Assembly: GCA_013176395.1 (NCBI GenBank)
Contig: JABMLP010000004.1
Coordinates: 1,674,001-1,738,000, forward strand
Reading direction: 5' to 3'
From: Venturia oleaginea
Taxonomy: Eukaryota > Ascomycota > Dothideomycetes > Venturiales > Venturiaceae
Length of the DNA: 64,000 nt
Shown here: positions 34,111 to 44,702 of the stretch, in pieces
Layout: each line of letters opens with the position of its first letter
Numbering within the stretch: position 1 is the stretch's first letter
The notes under the pieces: generated by a model
Database searches by the model: none
Told to the model about the DNA's origin: nothing
The model's input: the letters and a program-made list of their open reading frames with translations, nothing else
Position numbers and translations under genes: made by a program

Positions 34111-35494
34111 TGATTGATTGATTGATTTTATCCTACTCGGTTGCAGCCGCTTAATCACGCAGCTATGTCCGGTTAGGAGGACTTCATCAGACAGCCGACA
34201 CGTGATAGATTATATAATCCACCGCGCCCCACTTCGCCCCGTTCACTGAAACAAGACCAGCTGTCCCCTCCGTCCTCCCTCTTTTCTCTTAACCAGTATC
34301 TCCAAATGCCCGCTGGCTCTTGTAGATACTGGTTATTCTGCTAGTATATCTGTGCTATGTAGACTCAAGAGGCAATGCCTCATGTTTCGCTATCCTTCTA
34401 CCTACAGTCTCCCTCTAATGCTCAGCTTTGTCTATCTGTTTCGCCTTATCCCTCAAGGCCAATGGGTTCCCTAAGTATGTTTCTGCTTGTGAAAGTTGCC
34501 TTGCACCAGATTCCTATGCGGCGGTGTATTTGGTTGTGTGATGCTGGAGACAATAGTAACCATCGTAGTCGTGATTTCGCTGCTTGGGTGTGATACTCCG
34601 GGTATGCCCGTGGACGAGGCTGTCTGGTAGCTGCCGTATTGTATGGCGCCGATCGTGCTATAGACTTGCCGTCTTATAGTCGGAGCCTACCTGCTGCTAG
34701 TCGCTCTCCCTACTTGCTATATCGCGCTCCTACTCTTGCCAATGCCATAACTGGGACGCAACAGTCTGAAGAGAGGCTCAAGGCTACGTCTGCTGGCTTG
34801 TAGGAAGGGGATTTGCCGCCAATAAGCTCCTTCTATACGTCCTTACTGCTTACTGTGTTGCGCACCTACTCTTGCCAATGCCATAACTGGGACGCAACAG
34901 TTTGGGGAGAGGCTCAAGGCTACGTCTGCTAGCTTACAGGGAGGGGATTTGCCGCCAATAGGCTCCTTCTATGCGTCCTTACTACTTACTGTGTCGCGCA
35001 CCTACTCTTGCCAATGCCATAACTGGGAGGCAACAGTTTGGGGAGAGGCTCAAGGCTCTGGGCAACAGCTTGTAGCAGGACGGTTTGCCAAGACGTTGGG
35101 AGAGGTTGTCTAGTCGTTGCAGTGGTGTGTGGTGCCGATTGTTGCGCACCGGGCGTCTGGTGTTTGAGTTGTGTTGAAGGTATTGCCGTTCTAGCAGTGA
35201 CTCGTCGACTCGGAGCGTTGCAGTGTCATCTGGGGTGATGGACTAGCCGGGAGATAGTGACTAGATGGTTGCTGTTGTCTTTGGTGGACGCATCGTTCGT
35301 GTAGCTTGCTCATGTATTCGTCTGCTTGCTCTGCCGTGGCCGCGACGGCGACTCTAGAGATATCTCATCGACGCTGAGGGACGCGCGATGGCCTCTAGAG
35401 GCCGGAGCGGCCACTGGCAGAGGTGTTTTGATGATCTTTAGATGATACTTCTGTAAATTCCAAAAATTGAGTTCTCGCTGTGTGTGCTGTTTTT
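34111..35494 (-). mobile_element. Retroposon sharing the LINE 3' end, with internal tandem repeats
   Basis: Lies on the minus strand between exact 15-bp copies of CCGTAGCATCTGCAT (34096-34110 and 35495-35509). The left end (34111-34450) is the reverse complement of the LINE's tail, 3' UTR and last 30 or so codons, with clear divergence. The rest (34450-35494) does not obviously match the LINE ORF2 and includes a 136-bp tandem repeat. It may be a diverged, rearranged LINE copy or a non-autonomous retroposon using the LINE's tail. Confidence 0.75.
34729..35061. repeat. 136-bp tandem repeat, about 2.4 copies
   Basis: CCTACTCTTGCCAATGCCAT begins at 34729, 34865 and 35001, giving an exact 136-base period. 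The third copy breaks off after about 60 bases. Copies differ at scattered sites. Confidence 0.88.
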
Positions 35495-35509
35495 CCGTAG
35501 CATCTGCAT

Positions 35510-36409
35510 GCATATATATGCATGTCAATGCATTCCTTGGCATCTATCACGTGCACTATGCCTGAGGTATCAATGACTGGCATGCCACTGTTCAACAATG
35601 ATGCTAATGAGCAGGATTTTTCCCGTGTACTTAACTGAATTGAATATAGTCAAAGCGTGAGGATCGAGAGATCCCATCTGATATCGAAGAATATTTCCGG
35701 CATGTGCAACGTCTAGGGTAGTGTATGCATTAGAGAGTTTGCCTGACACGGTTCTGTTTTGGCAACGTCAATCTTAAAATAGTCGAGAACAATTTAAAAA
35801 CACCACGTAGGCGTGATTGGTACCGACCCGTAGTAATCAATATATTGTCGAGCATGTGAAGCTTGAGACTTCAGCCCGATATATATAGACAGCTTATCGT
35901 ACCCGATTTTAACCCAGAGCTTCCAATTTCAACGGACACCGAAACCCAGGTCCCCAACTCAAAGCAATAATACCGATCTCTACCCCTCCAATTCAAACTC
36001 CATCTCACAACTCCAACTCCAACTCCAAAAAAAGTGAAAAACCCCCCACCTAACCCCCTCAATCCCCAACCCAGCTAAAAAACCCACCAGTGAAACTCCC
36101 ACCAACCCTCCTCCTCCCCTTCTCCTCCCTCTCGCCCCGCGAAAACACCTACAACGCTTTCGACTGCACCGCAAAACCCCTCCAACCCCTCCTCGCCGCC
36201 TACGACGCCTCCCTCCTCGCCTTTGCCGAGCGAAACTGTAGAGTAGGAGGTGGAGATTGGGCCCTCCGACCAAAAGAAACGTGTCACATCGAGACACAGA
36301 CAGTCCCCGCGTTTTTCAAGAAGACGTTTCATCCAACGCTTACAGCGAGGGGGCATCCTAATGTGGGTGTTAGGGTGGGGTATAATTGTCCTTTGGGCTA
36401 ATGACTCAA
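35510..36409. other. Region right of the retroposon; possible small secreted-protein relic
   Basis: In the plus frame at 36090-36401 a GTG, not an ATG, opens 103 codons with a hydrophobic start (KLPPTLLLPFSSLS) and four Cys (FDC, ERNC, ETC, YNCPLG). It could be a small secreted protein that lost its ATG. C-rich composition also keeps frames open by chance here. Nothing else is supported. Confidence 0.25.
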
Positions 36410-36640
36410 AACCAACATACATCGCCGAAATGACCTCGTACCTACATATTAAGAACTCATACATACATTCTGTCCTGACCACTGAATGGGTATGTTCTGG
36501 ACTTCAAATGCATGTAGTAGTCCGTGAATGTATGTACGGGTCTCGAAATATATGTTCCACAAAAAATGTACGTACGAGGCATAGAATGTATATATTGAAG
36601 ACCGACCATCTCCATCCATCATGTGACGTTTAAACAGAGA
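36410..36640. repeat. ACATACAT-rich subterminal repeats
   Basis: ACATACAT and its complement occur many times, as in the TIR-proximal sequence of the MULE at 37455-40424. It may be the end of an older related element whose coding part is the minus-strand frame to its right. Confidence 0.5.
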
Positions 36641-36777
36641 TATGTACAAAGAATTTGACCGTATATTTGAACTATTCTGACTATTCTGACACCGCTGAAC
36701 GACGTCACGCATTTGAAACAGAAATCCAAGCCCCGGGCAACTCATAGGGCGGTAATAAATACATAGAGATCGTAAGG

Positions 36778-37454
36778 CTATAATTTAGCCTTGCAGTTGT
36801 CAGCGAGGTGGCCCTCTGAGCCGCAGAAACCGCACGGTTGACGTGCTCGCACTCGGCGGCCGCGGCCAACAACTGGTAACGTGATTGGTAACGCTGAGCG
36901 GGCCCTTTTACGGCCCTTCTTCAGTGGTGAGAGCGTTAGTAGTAAACTCGTAGGCTTCTCCACCTTATCGTCAGCCTCGCCGTCAACCTCAGCCCTCAAA
37001 CTCTCCGCCATTAGTGACTTCGCGGGCGAATCAGGCTGAAGATCAGCGTCGTCATTCTCGGAGTCAGCGTAAAGGTTACCGCCTCTATTCAAATAGATCT
37101 CGGCGGCCTCAGCCTCAGATTCTGTCCCGTTTTCAACAGCAAATTCGGCTCCATCTACCGATGTAGATACAAAACGAGGTTCAATAGCTTCGAGTAACTT
37201 TGCTGCCGCGGGAGGTTGCGCTTTTAATAATTTCGCCGCCGTAGTAGGCTGAGGTTTCTCGGTATTATTATTATCACTTTGGCCACAGGAAGAAGACTCA
37301 TCCTCAGAGATTGGGATTGGCTGTTGGCGACTGTTCTTGGGCGGCTTAGCTACACCTTTGGCCGTGGTTTTAGGAGCCACCTTGGTAGTAGTTTTGATAG
37401 TCGTTTTCGAAGCCGTATTAGTAGTGCTGGTAGCAGTAGATATCGAAATCGGTT
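36778..37454 (-). pseudogene. C-terminal part of a zinc-knuckle protein, cut by the MULE
   Basis: An open minus frame (annotatable start 37380, but open up to the MULE end at 37454) encodes a Lys/Thr/Ser-rich protein with an acidic SEDESSS patch, a basic GRKRARS patch and a C-terminal CCHC knuckle CGFCGSEGHLADNC. The order (basic, acidic, CCHC at the end) resembles the C-terminus of the MULE protein next door. If the MULE and one copy of its target site are removed, the frame continues into 40425-40490 as YYRHDCVRKP-ISISTATS. This fits an older element or gene interrupted by the MULE. Confidence 0.55.
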
Positions 37455-37528
37455 AATTGCCGTATGAACACATACATCAAAAAATCTAGCCAACACATAC
37501 ATCCAATTGCTAGGACATACATTGAAAA
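37455..37528 (+). repeat. Left terminal inverted repeat of the MULE (74 bp)
   Basis: Starts AATTGCCGTATGAACACATA and is matched in reverse complement at 40351-40424. It contains ACATACAT repeats. Confidence 0.9.
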
Positions 37529-37669
37529 AAATTGCTGATACATACATTGCTCTAATTGGTCAATTTCGTGCATCTTTCGCGAACACGCGTACGTGACTCT
37601 AAATTCTGTTTACCACATTTTGATATCTACATTTTTTACTTAATACAACTCAACACTACGCACTCAATT

Positions 37670-40054
37670 ATGCCTCGCACATCGTCATTCGAAAGCCCTG
37701 GGCCTGAAGATAGGCCTCCCTATCCATCCCTCACCATTGGTATGCAATTTGACTCCCTGGAAGACGGCGCAAATGCAGTCACAGATGCGATTATTGAAGC
37801 CCACGAATCTTTCAAGTTGTTGAATGGAAACGGCAAATTTCGGGCAGCAGAATGTCGACAAAAGATAGCTGAGACTTGTGGTTTTAAGGTATTATTCAGT
37901 CTCTCAATTCAGCCCTTTGCTAATACCTTAAAGGCGTGCATTGCCTTCATTGGCGACGACCCTCGACCAACTTTACGCATTTTCATACCTCATACCTGTC
38001 CAGTCTCTACTCATTATGGTTAGCGACGTCCTCATAGTGTTGCATACCAAAAGCGCTTGAATGGAGACCTTATCACCAACGATAGAACCACTAAGCCAAA
38101 ACCCGTAAAGAGTAATGCTCGTATGAAGGCTGGCATCACTCTCTCGTACAGCCAAGCCCATCGCACAAAGGCGGCTATTTTACGAGACCTTGACGGAGAC
38201 TCAAACATACAATTTCAGTTGATCAAACCAATGTTATTGTATCTTCGACAACGCGGCAATCTACTCGAAGGCAGCGGCTTCACTAACAACATCTACCAAA
38301 CAATTATAGAAGCCGGAACATACAATGGAGCCTTCTACAGATTCAAGAGAGCAGAGAATAATGTCTTCCTCGCCGCCGCAGTGCTACCAACGGCTGCAAT
38401 CATTACCTGGCATGCAAATCGCAAATTTCTTGTTTTGGATGGCGCACACTGCTCATCAAAATACGGAGGTATATTACTTCTTGCTACAACCATTGACCAT
38501 AATGAGAAGACGCTTATCCTAGCTTGGGCAATTGTGCCTTCAGAATCAAAAGAATGGTGGAATTGGTTCTTAGAGTTCCTTCAAGTAAATCTTATCCAGC
38601 CATATCTTGATGAAGAAGATGAGAATGAAGGCGATGAGACGTACTCACCACTGCGCTTCGCAATCATCACCGATCGCGGCAAAGGTTTGGATCCTGCAAT
38701 CAAGAAGTACTTCCCAGAACCTTATACCTTTCACTACTTCTGTACACAGCATCTCGCAGAGAATGTTTCCAGCGCTTACGGCAAACTAATTGAAGCGCTC
38801 TTCCGGCAAGCGATGCAGGCCGAAACTGTGAGTGAGCACGCTGCGCTGATTGGAAAGATTCGTGTAATCTCGCCCGCAGCGATTGACTACATTGACGGCA
38901 TTGGTGATCGCAAGACTTACTGTAAAGCATATGCGCCGTTGACGGAATACCCTCGATATGGACATACTACTTCCAACATTGGAGAGTCAATGAACAGCAC
39001 ATTACGTGAAGAGAGACAGCTCAATCCAGTCCATATGCTTGAGGCGATCTGGACCAAGCAAATGCAGCTCTTCTTCAAGCGCAGTCAATTTGATCACGGT
39101 AATGAGGTCTTCTACGGCAAGGAGTTCACCAAATTTGCGACTCAACATCAACACGATCGCCTCAATCTTGGTCGCAAAATGGTTGGCTACCCTTCTAGCC
39201 GTACGGTAGTCCTTGTGAGGCTTCATGAGTCTCCCGGCGCTGCAGGCTGGGTTGTAGACCTTGATAAAGGAGTCTGCGATTGCCTAGAATGGCAGGACCA
39301 TCGTCTACCATGTGCTCACGTTTTTGCGGCCATTCTAGCTCTCAAATACGACCTCAAAATTGTGTATACTGACGGCAATTCTACTATTTACGAGCGCAGT
39401 CAATACCGCAAAGCCTACAGCGGCTCACTACGCCCAGTTTTGATCAAGAATCTCATTCCAGATGGTCAAACTCTCCCTAGTGAGCCAAATCGTAAGCCAG
39501 GACGTCCGAAGCATCTTCGTATGCGCAAGCATAATGTGAATAGCCGTATTCGAAAGGACTCTCAACACAAAGGAGCCACGGCCGTTGAACGATCAACCCA
39601 GGGTAAAAAATCATCAAAAGCAGCGTCTAAAACCGCTACCAAAGGCCGCCGGAAGCGTAATGAAACCATCGAAATCTCAGACGAGTCTTCATCATCTAGC
39701 GACTCGGAATCTGACGAAGAAGCGGCGGTATTTGATCACGATCTTGAAGCCGAAATGGATGCTACTTACGATAAGATTATATCTTCTCGTCAGGCCCAAA
39801 ACACCGAGATTTCTGAAGATGAGGCCGCCTTTGACGATGCTGACGATGCTCTTGAAGAGCTCCTACAGATTAATGCTACTCAGGTTAGTCAGAAAGAGCC
39901 ATTACCACCAAAAGTTACCAAGAAGCGCTCTCTCAATACAGCAGAAACTCAGACTTTAATACTACAGGCTTCCAACAAACGCCCAAAACGTTCACAAGGC
40001 AATTGCCGTCACTGCGGCTCTCCAAATCACTCAGGAGCTGCTTGTACAAGGTGA
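37670..40054 (+). pseudogene. MULE transposase with one nonsense codon
   Basis: DDE-type transposase. An ATG at 37670 and a 45-nt intron (37889-37933; its length is a multiple of three) give about 779 codons. The FAR1-like N-terminal zinc region has C and H residues (CGFK, IPHTCP). The MULE catalytic core includes FLVLDGAHCSSKYGG and FAIITDRGKGLDPAI. The SWIM zinc finger is CDCLEWQDHRLPCAH. The C-terminus has a basic stretch, an acidic Ser run and a CCHC knuckle CRHCGSPNHSGAAC. A TAG at 38021-38023 (codon 103) interrupts an otherwise open frame; TGG to TAG would explain it. Product inactive unless read through. Confidence 0.88.
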
Positions 40055-40100
40055 GGGAAGTAGATAGGAAGAGCGGAGTTGACGGGGGTTGTAATAGAGG

Positions 40101-40128
40101 AAGGGAGGGAGGGAGGGAGGGAGGGAGG
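40101..40128 (+). repeat. (GGGA)n tract
   Basis: Seven or so GGGAG units in the 3' UTR of the MULE gene; could form a G-quadruplex. Confidence 0.85.
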
Positions 40129-40350
40129 TTGGGAGGTTGTTGGAGTAGTTTAATAAATACGATATTAGCTGACTCTGAATTGCTCAAAAATGCAATAAAA
40201 GCCTTCTATATACTATTTACATGCGGTATAGCGCGTATACTTACTGCGACTGCGACGTTGTCGCCATCAAAAGGTGGGTCAAATTCATAGACAAAATTTA
40301 TTGCTAATACATACATTTACAGTCTAGAATGTACGCGAATGTATGCGCAG

Positions 40351-40424
40351 TTTTCAATGTATGTCCTAGCAATTGGATGTATGTGTTGGCTAGATTTTTT
40401 GATGTATGTGTTCATACGGCAATT
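40351..40424 (-). repeat. Right terminal inverted repeat of the MULE (74 bp)
   Basis: Reverse complement of 37455-37528. Confidence 0.9.
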
Positions 40425-40461
40425 AACCGGTTTTCGTACACAGTCATGTCGGTAATATTTG

Positions 40462-40487
40462 GCTTGAAATTGAGTTCAATTTCAAGC
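40462..40487. repeat. 26-bp perfect-arm palindrome
   Basis: GCTTGAAATTGA, a 2-base spacer, and its reverse complement. No function assigned. Confidence 0.85.
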
Positions 40488-40607
40488 GATTGGCGGGCTT
40501 TTGGCGAAGCTTCTTGCCATATAGGGTTTCTGTAGGCCTCGTAAGCGCTAGGGCCATACAAATGCCCACAGAACCCCTATACGGCTAGAAATCCAAGCAC
40601 AGCGAAA

Positions 40608-42377
40608 TGAGTGGTTTTTCGTAAATGGAATCGCACTCGACGCCGTCGAGACGAAGTCCTTATTGCATCGTATCCGCAACATCCTACTTATAGGCTGTTT
40701 CTCTCTCTGTTCTGACATTCTTTTTCCTTCATCAAGTTCGTACCGTCATCCTTGCGTCTCTCGTCATTTCGTCGTGGTGTTGCAATCGTGCATCGCCGTC
40801 AATTGTTCTCTACAATTGCCCTCATTTGGTCTAGGTCACTCCACTTATTTCGCCCCCTTTACAACACCAAGTAACTCTAGGCTACCAACATCGCTACCAT
40901 TCCACCAAAAGCCTCTTATAGAGGCTCCGACATTAAGAGGGTCAACTTCGAGGCCGCTATCAGCAGCGCCTCTCTCCGCAGCGCCTCTCAAGACCCCTCT
41001 AGTCGCAGACTATTCAGTAACGAATTTGACGACGAAACTACAATTGTAGAGACTGAAAACGAGCTCTCCGATAACCCATCCACCGGCGAACCCTCCACTA
41101 CGATGTCTCAAAGCTCTCAATCGCAAAGCAAGGCCCCAGCCGAGAATATAACACTTCCAGATAGCTCCCATCTCTTTTCACAGAGGCAGCGTGACCTCTT
41201 GTTCAACGCCATGCTTGAGACCCATCAGGAAGCCATCCTCGAGGCTCGAGCGAATCGCGAACGCGCTGAACGACTTCGCGACGCCCCAGTAGCCTCAGCG
41301 GCCCCGGCAACAGCATCGGCTGTCGTAGGTTGTGTAGGGACAACCGTTCAAGAGGAGGATGGTGTCCCTTTGGGTGAGTTCTTCACCTGCCCCGAGATTG
41401 AAGCAGCAGTCATGGCCTATTCGAACCTACCTCGACGATATATCGTACAGATGTGGAAGAAGACCTTCTATTCGCAGAACCTCCCATACCTCCGCCTCAG
41501 CTACGCCATGATAGACCCGGTGGAGAATACGCTAGTAATGAACGAGCAGGGTGGCATGTCACAGAAGCGTAACCTTGCGCCCATATCCATGTTTGGAGAC
41601 TGCTGAAATCTGGTCAGAAACCTTTATTAATTGGGTACTGGTTATGCCCAGCTTTCATCAGAGGACTCACCCTCTACTCTACGGAGCAATAATGGCTTTT
41701 CACCAACGAGTAATAGCCCTCAGTCGCATTTACATATAACAAAACGGAGTCCTCCTTCTCGCACCTCGTTGGCACATGGAGGCCATCACAAAGGGAGCCA
41801 CTACGGTGGAAAACTGGAGTATCCCAGCCGAATGGATTGCCAGCCAGCTCACACCACAAATGGCAATCGGCTTTGTGAGGGCAGGAGGAGAAAATGGAGG
41901 CTCCTCGAAGTTTATCAGCAAAGAGACTTGCAACAACTACAACGAGGGCAAGTGCTACTACCTAGAGTGTCGTAGACTTCATATCTGCTCGGTACAGGGC
42001 TGTGGGAAGAAGCATCCAGCTTCTAACCATAAATAGCTCTCTCGTCGCGTCAATCTTCGGCCAAAAGCAGTCTCTTTTCATTCAACATTGAACAGTAGCC
42101 TTCCGCCAGCCCGTCCTAATACAACTCCTCTCTTTGAAGTTTTTAATAACCGCTCACCTCCTCTACGCAACTCTCCTTCACCTTTCATTCCTCCGACTTG
42201 GAAAACGCGTCTGGCACGCTACCCAGGACCTTTGCCTCACATTCTCGATGGTATTTTGAGACACGGTGTCAAGATCGGGTACATGGGACCTTCTCAGCAT
42301 ATTCTCTCAAAAAATCTCACGTCAGCCTCATTAGCTCCTCACGTTATCGAACGTCAAGTTACGGAAGACCTCGCGCG
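40608..42377 (+). repeat. Left arm of the palindrome (1770 bp)
   Basis: Ends at CTCGCGCG; its mirror copy starts at 42889. Predicted proteins in both arms are identical in sequence. Confidence 0.92.
41103..42036 (+). pseudogene. Gag-like gene, left arm
   Basis: The first frame (41103-41606) has a Ser/Gln-rich N-terminus and a helical body with FTCPEIEAAVMAYSNLP. After FGDC it must shift frame to EIWSETFINWVLVMPSFH, passes a TAA after SRIYI, and then reads MEAITKGATTVENWS to a Cys/His module (CNNYNEGKCYYLECRRLHIC...CGKKHPASNHK). Such a Cys/His ending is typical of capsid-like proteins of DIRS-type and related retroelements. One shift and one stop mean it is not functional. Confidence 0.75.
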
Positions 42378-42888
42378 TGAAAGATCACATTCCGGCAGCC
42401 TACGGCGCAATCTCGTATATCAAACTCGATGACATTCTCACGACCATTCGGATCACTGGCCGCGGTGCAATCATCATCAAACGCGATATCGAAAGTGCAT
42501 TTCGCAACGTGCCCGTGGCAGTTAGTGATAGGTGGCTTCTAGGCCTCAAATGGGGTCACTATTATATCGAAAATTGCCTTCCCTTTGGCATTCGCATCGC
42601 GCCGTTCTTGTTTAATCTCTTCGCAAAAGGTTTTCATTGGATTACCCAGCATCGCTTCGGCTGGGTTACCTCCCACTACCTAGATGACTCCGTATTCGTC
42701 TTCGCACCTTTGAAAAACCCTTAACGTATCATTCGCGCAGCCTCAGATGACTACAACTACATTGCCAATGAACTGGGCATTCCTCAGAATACTAAGAAGG
42801 ATGAACAAGGCACTACAGTCACGGCCCTCGGCCTCGAAATCGACACGCTTAAGATGGAAGCGAGATTACCGACAATGAGATTCTGCCT
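42088..42888 (+). pseudogene. DIRS-like pol fragment: RT palm
   Basis: The pol start (HGVKIGYMGPSQHILSKNLT) reads to EDLARER at the arm end, then a jump and frame change lead to KDHIPAAYGAISYIKLDD. RT motifs follow: IIIKRDIESAFRNVPV (motif A), CLPFGIRIAPFLFN (motif B) and HYLDDS (motif C). A TAA after LKNP interrupts before ALGLEIDTLKMEARLP. About 35 residues expected between the pol start and the palm are missing at 42377. The style matches tyrosine-recombinase (DIRS-type) RTs; no recombinase is visible. Confidence 0.7.
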
Positions 42889-44658
42889 CGCGCGAGGTCT
42901 TCCGTAACTTGACGTTCGATAACGTGAGGAGCTAATGAGGCTGACGTGAGATTTTTTGAGAGAATATGCTGAGAAGGTCCCATGTACCCGATCTTGACAC
43001 CGTGTCTCAAAATACCATCGAGAATGTGAGGCAAAGGTCCTGGGTAGCGTGCCAGACGCGTTTTCCAAGTCGGAGGAATGAAAGGTGAAGGAGAGTTGCG
43101 TAGAGGAGGTGAGCGGTTATTAAAAACTTCAAAGAGAGGAGTTGTATTAGGACGGGCTGGCGGAAGGCTACTGTTCAATGTTGAATGAAAAGAGACTGCT
43201 TTTGGCCGAAGATTGACGCGACGAGAGAGCTATTTATGGTTAGAAGCTGGATGCTTCTTCCCACAGCCCTGTACCGAGCAGATATGAAGTCTACGACACT
43301 CTAGGTAGTAGCACTTGCCCTCGTTGTAGTTGTTGCAAGTCTCTTTGCTGATAAACTTCGAGGAGCCTCCATTTTCTCCTCCTGCCCTCACAAAGCCGAT
43401 TGCCATTTGTGGTGTGAGCTGGCTGGCAATCCATTCGGCTGGGATACTCCAGTTTTCCACCGTAGTGGCTCCCTTTGTGATGGCCTCCATGTGCCAACGA
43501 GGTGCGAGAAGGAGGACTCCGTTTTGTTATATGTAAATGCGACTGAGGGCTATTACTCGTTGGTGAAAAGCCATTATTGCTCCGTAGAGTAGAGGGTGAG
43601 TCCTCTGATGAAAGCTGGGCATAACCAGTACCCAATTAATAAAGGTTTCTGACCAGATTTCAGCAGTCTCCAAACATGGATATGGGCGCAAGGTTACGCT
43701 TCTGTGACATGCCACCCTGCTCGTTCATTACTAGCGTATTCTCCACCGGGTCTATCATGGCGTAGCTGAGGCGGAGGTATGGGAGGTTCTGCGAATAGAA
43801 GGTCTTCTTCCACATCTGTACGATATATCGTCGAGGTAGGTTCGAATAGGCCATGACTGCTGCTTCAATCTCGGGGCAGGTGAAGAACTCACCCAAAGGG
43901 ACACCATCCTCCTCTTGAACGGTTGTCCCTACACAACCTACGACAGCCGATGCTGTTGCCGGGGCCGCTGAGGCTACTGGGGCGTCGCGAAGTCGTTCAG
44001 CGCGTTCGCGATTCGCTCGAGCCTCGAGGATGGCTTCCTGATGGGTCTCAAGCATGGCGTTGAACAAGAGGTCACGCTGCCTCTGTGAAAAGAGATGGGA
44101 GCTATCTGGAAGTGTTATATTCTCGGCTGGGGCCTTGCTTTGCGATTGAGAGCTTTGAGACATCGTAGTGGAGGGTTCGCCGGTGGATGGGTTATCGGAG
44201 AGCTCGTTTTCAGTCTCTACAATTGTAGTTTCGTCGTCAAATTCGTTACTGAATAGTCTGCGACTAGAGGGGTCTTGAGAGGCGCTGCGGAGAGAGGCGC
44301 TGCTGATAGCGGCCTCGAAGTTGACCCTCTTAATGTCGGAGCCTCTATAAGAGGCTTTTGGTGGAATGGTAGCGATGTTGGTAGCCTAGAGTTACTTGGT
44401 GTTGTAAAGGGGGCGAAATAAGTGGAGTGACCTAGACCAAATGAGGGCAATTGTAGAGAACAATTGACGGCGATGCACGATTGCAACACCACGACGAAAT
44501 GACGAGAGACGCAAGGATGACGGTACGAACTTGATGAAGGAAAAAGAATGTCAGAACAGAGAGAGAAACAGCCTATAAGTAGGATGTTGCGGATACGATG
44601 CAATAAGGACTTCGTCTCGACGGCGTCGAGTGCGATTCCATTTACGAAAAACCACTCA
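42889..44658 (-). repeat. Right arm of the palindrome (1770 bp)
   Basis: Reverse complement of the left arm. Confidence 0.92.
43230..44163 (-). pseudogene. Gag-like gene, right arm
   Basis: Same protein frames as the left arm, including the same frame change after FGDC and the same TAA after SRIYI. The partial pol start continues on this strand to 42849. Confidence 0.75.
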
Positions 44659-44702
44659 ACTTACCCGGTTGTTTCTTGGTAAGCTTGGAAGTATAAGTTA
44701 TA

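Larger units (their letters stand above)
37455..40424 (+). mobile_element. Mutator-like (MULE) DNA transposon, 2970 bp
   Basis: 74-bp terminal inverted repeats enclose one transposase gene. The flanks read AATCGGTT on the left and AACCGGTT on the right, a likely 8-bp target duplication with one mismatch, though the sequence is near-palindromic and so ambiguous. Because it is inserted in the zinc-knuckle frame, it is younger than that frame. Confidence 0.88.
40608..44658. mobile_element. 4.05-kb palindrome made of a DIRS-like retroelement
   Basis: Two arms of 1770 bp (40608-42377 and 42889-44658) are reverse complements around a 511-bp centre. Every point compared obeys position sum 85266, so the arms differ by no indel. 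Each arm carries the element's 5' end, a gag-like gene and the start of pol. The centre carries the RT palm. No recombinase gene or target duplication is visible, so the whole is a rearranged fragment. Confidence 0.9.
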
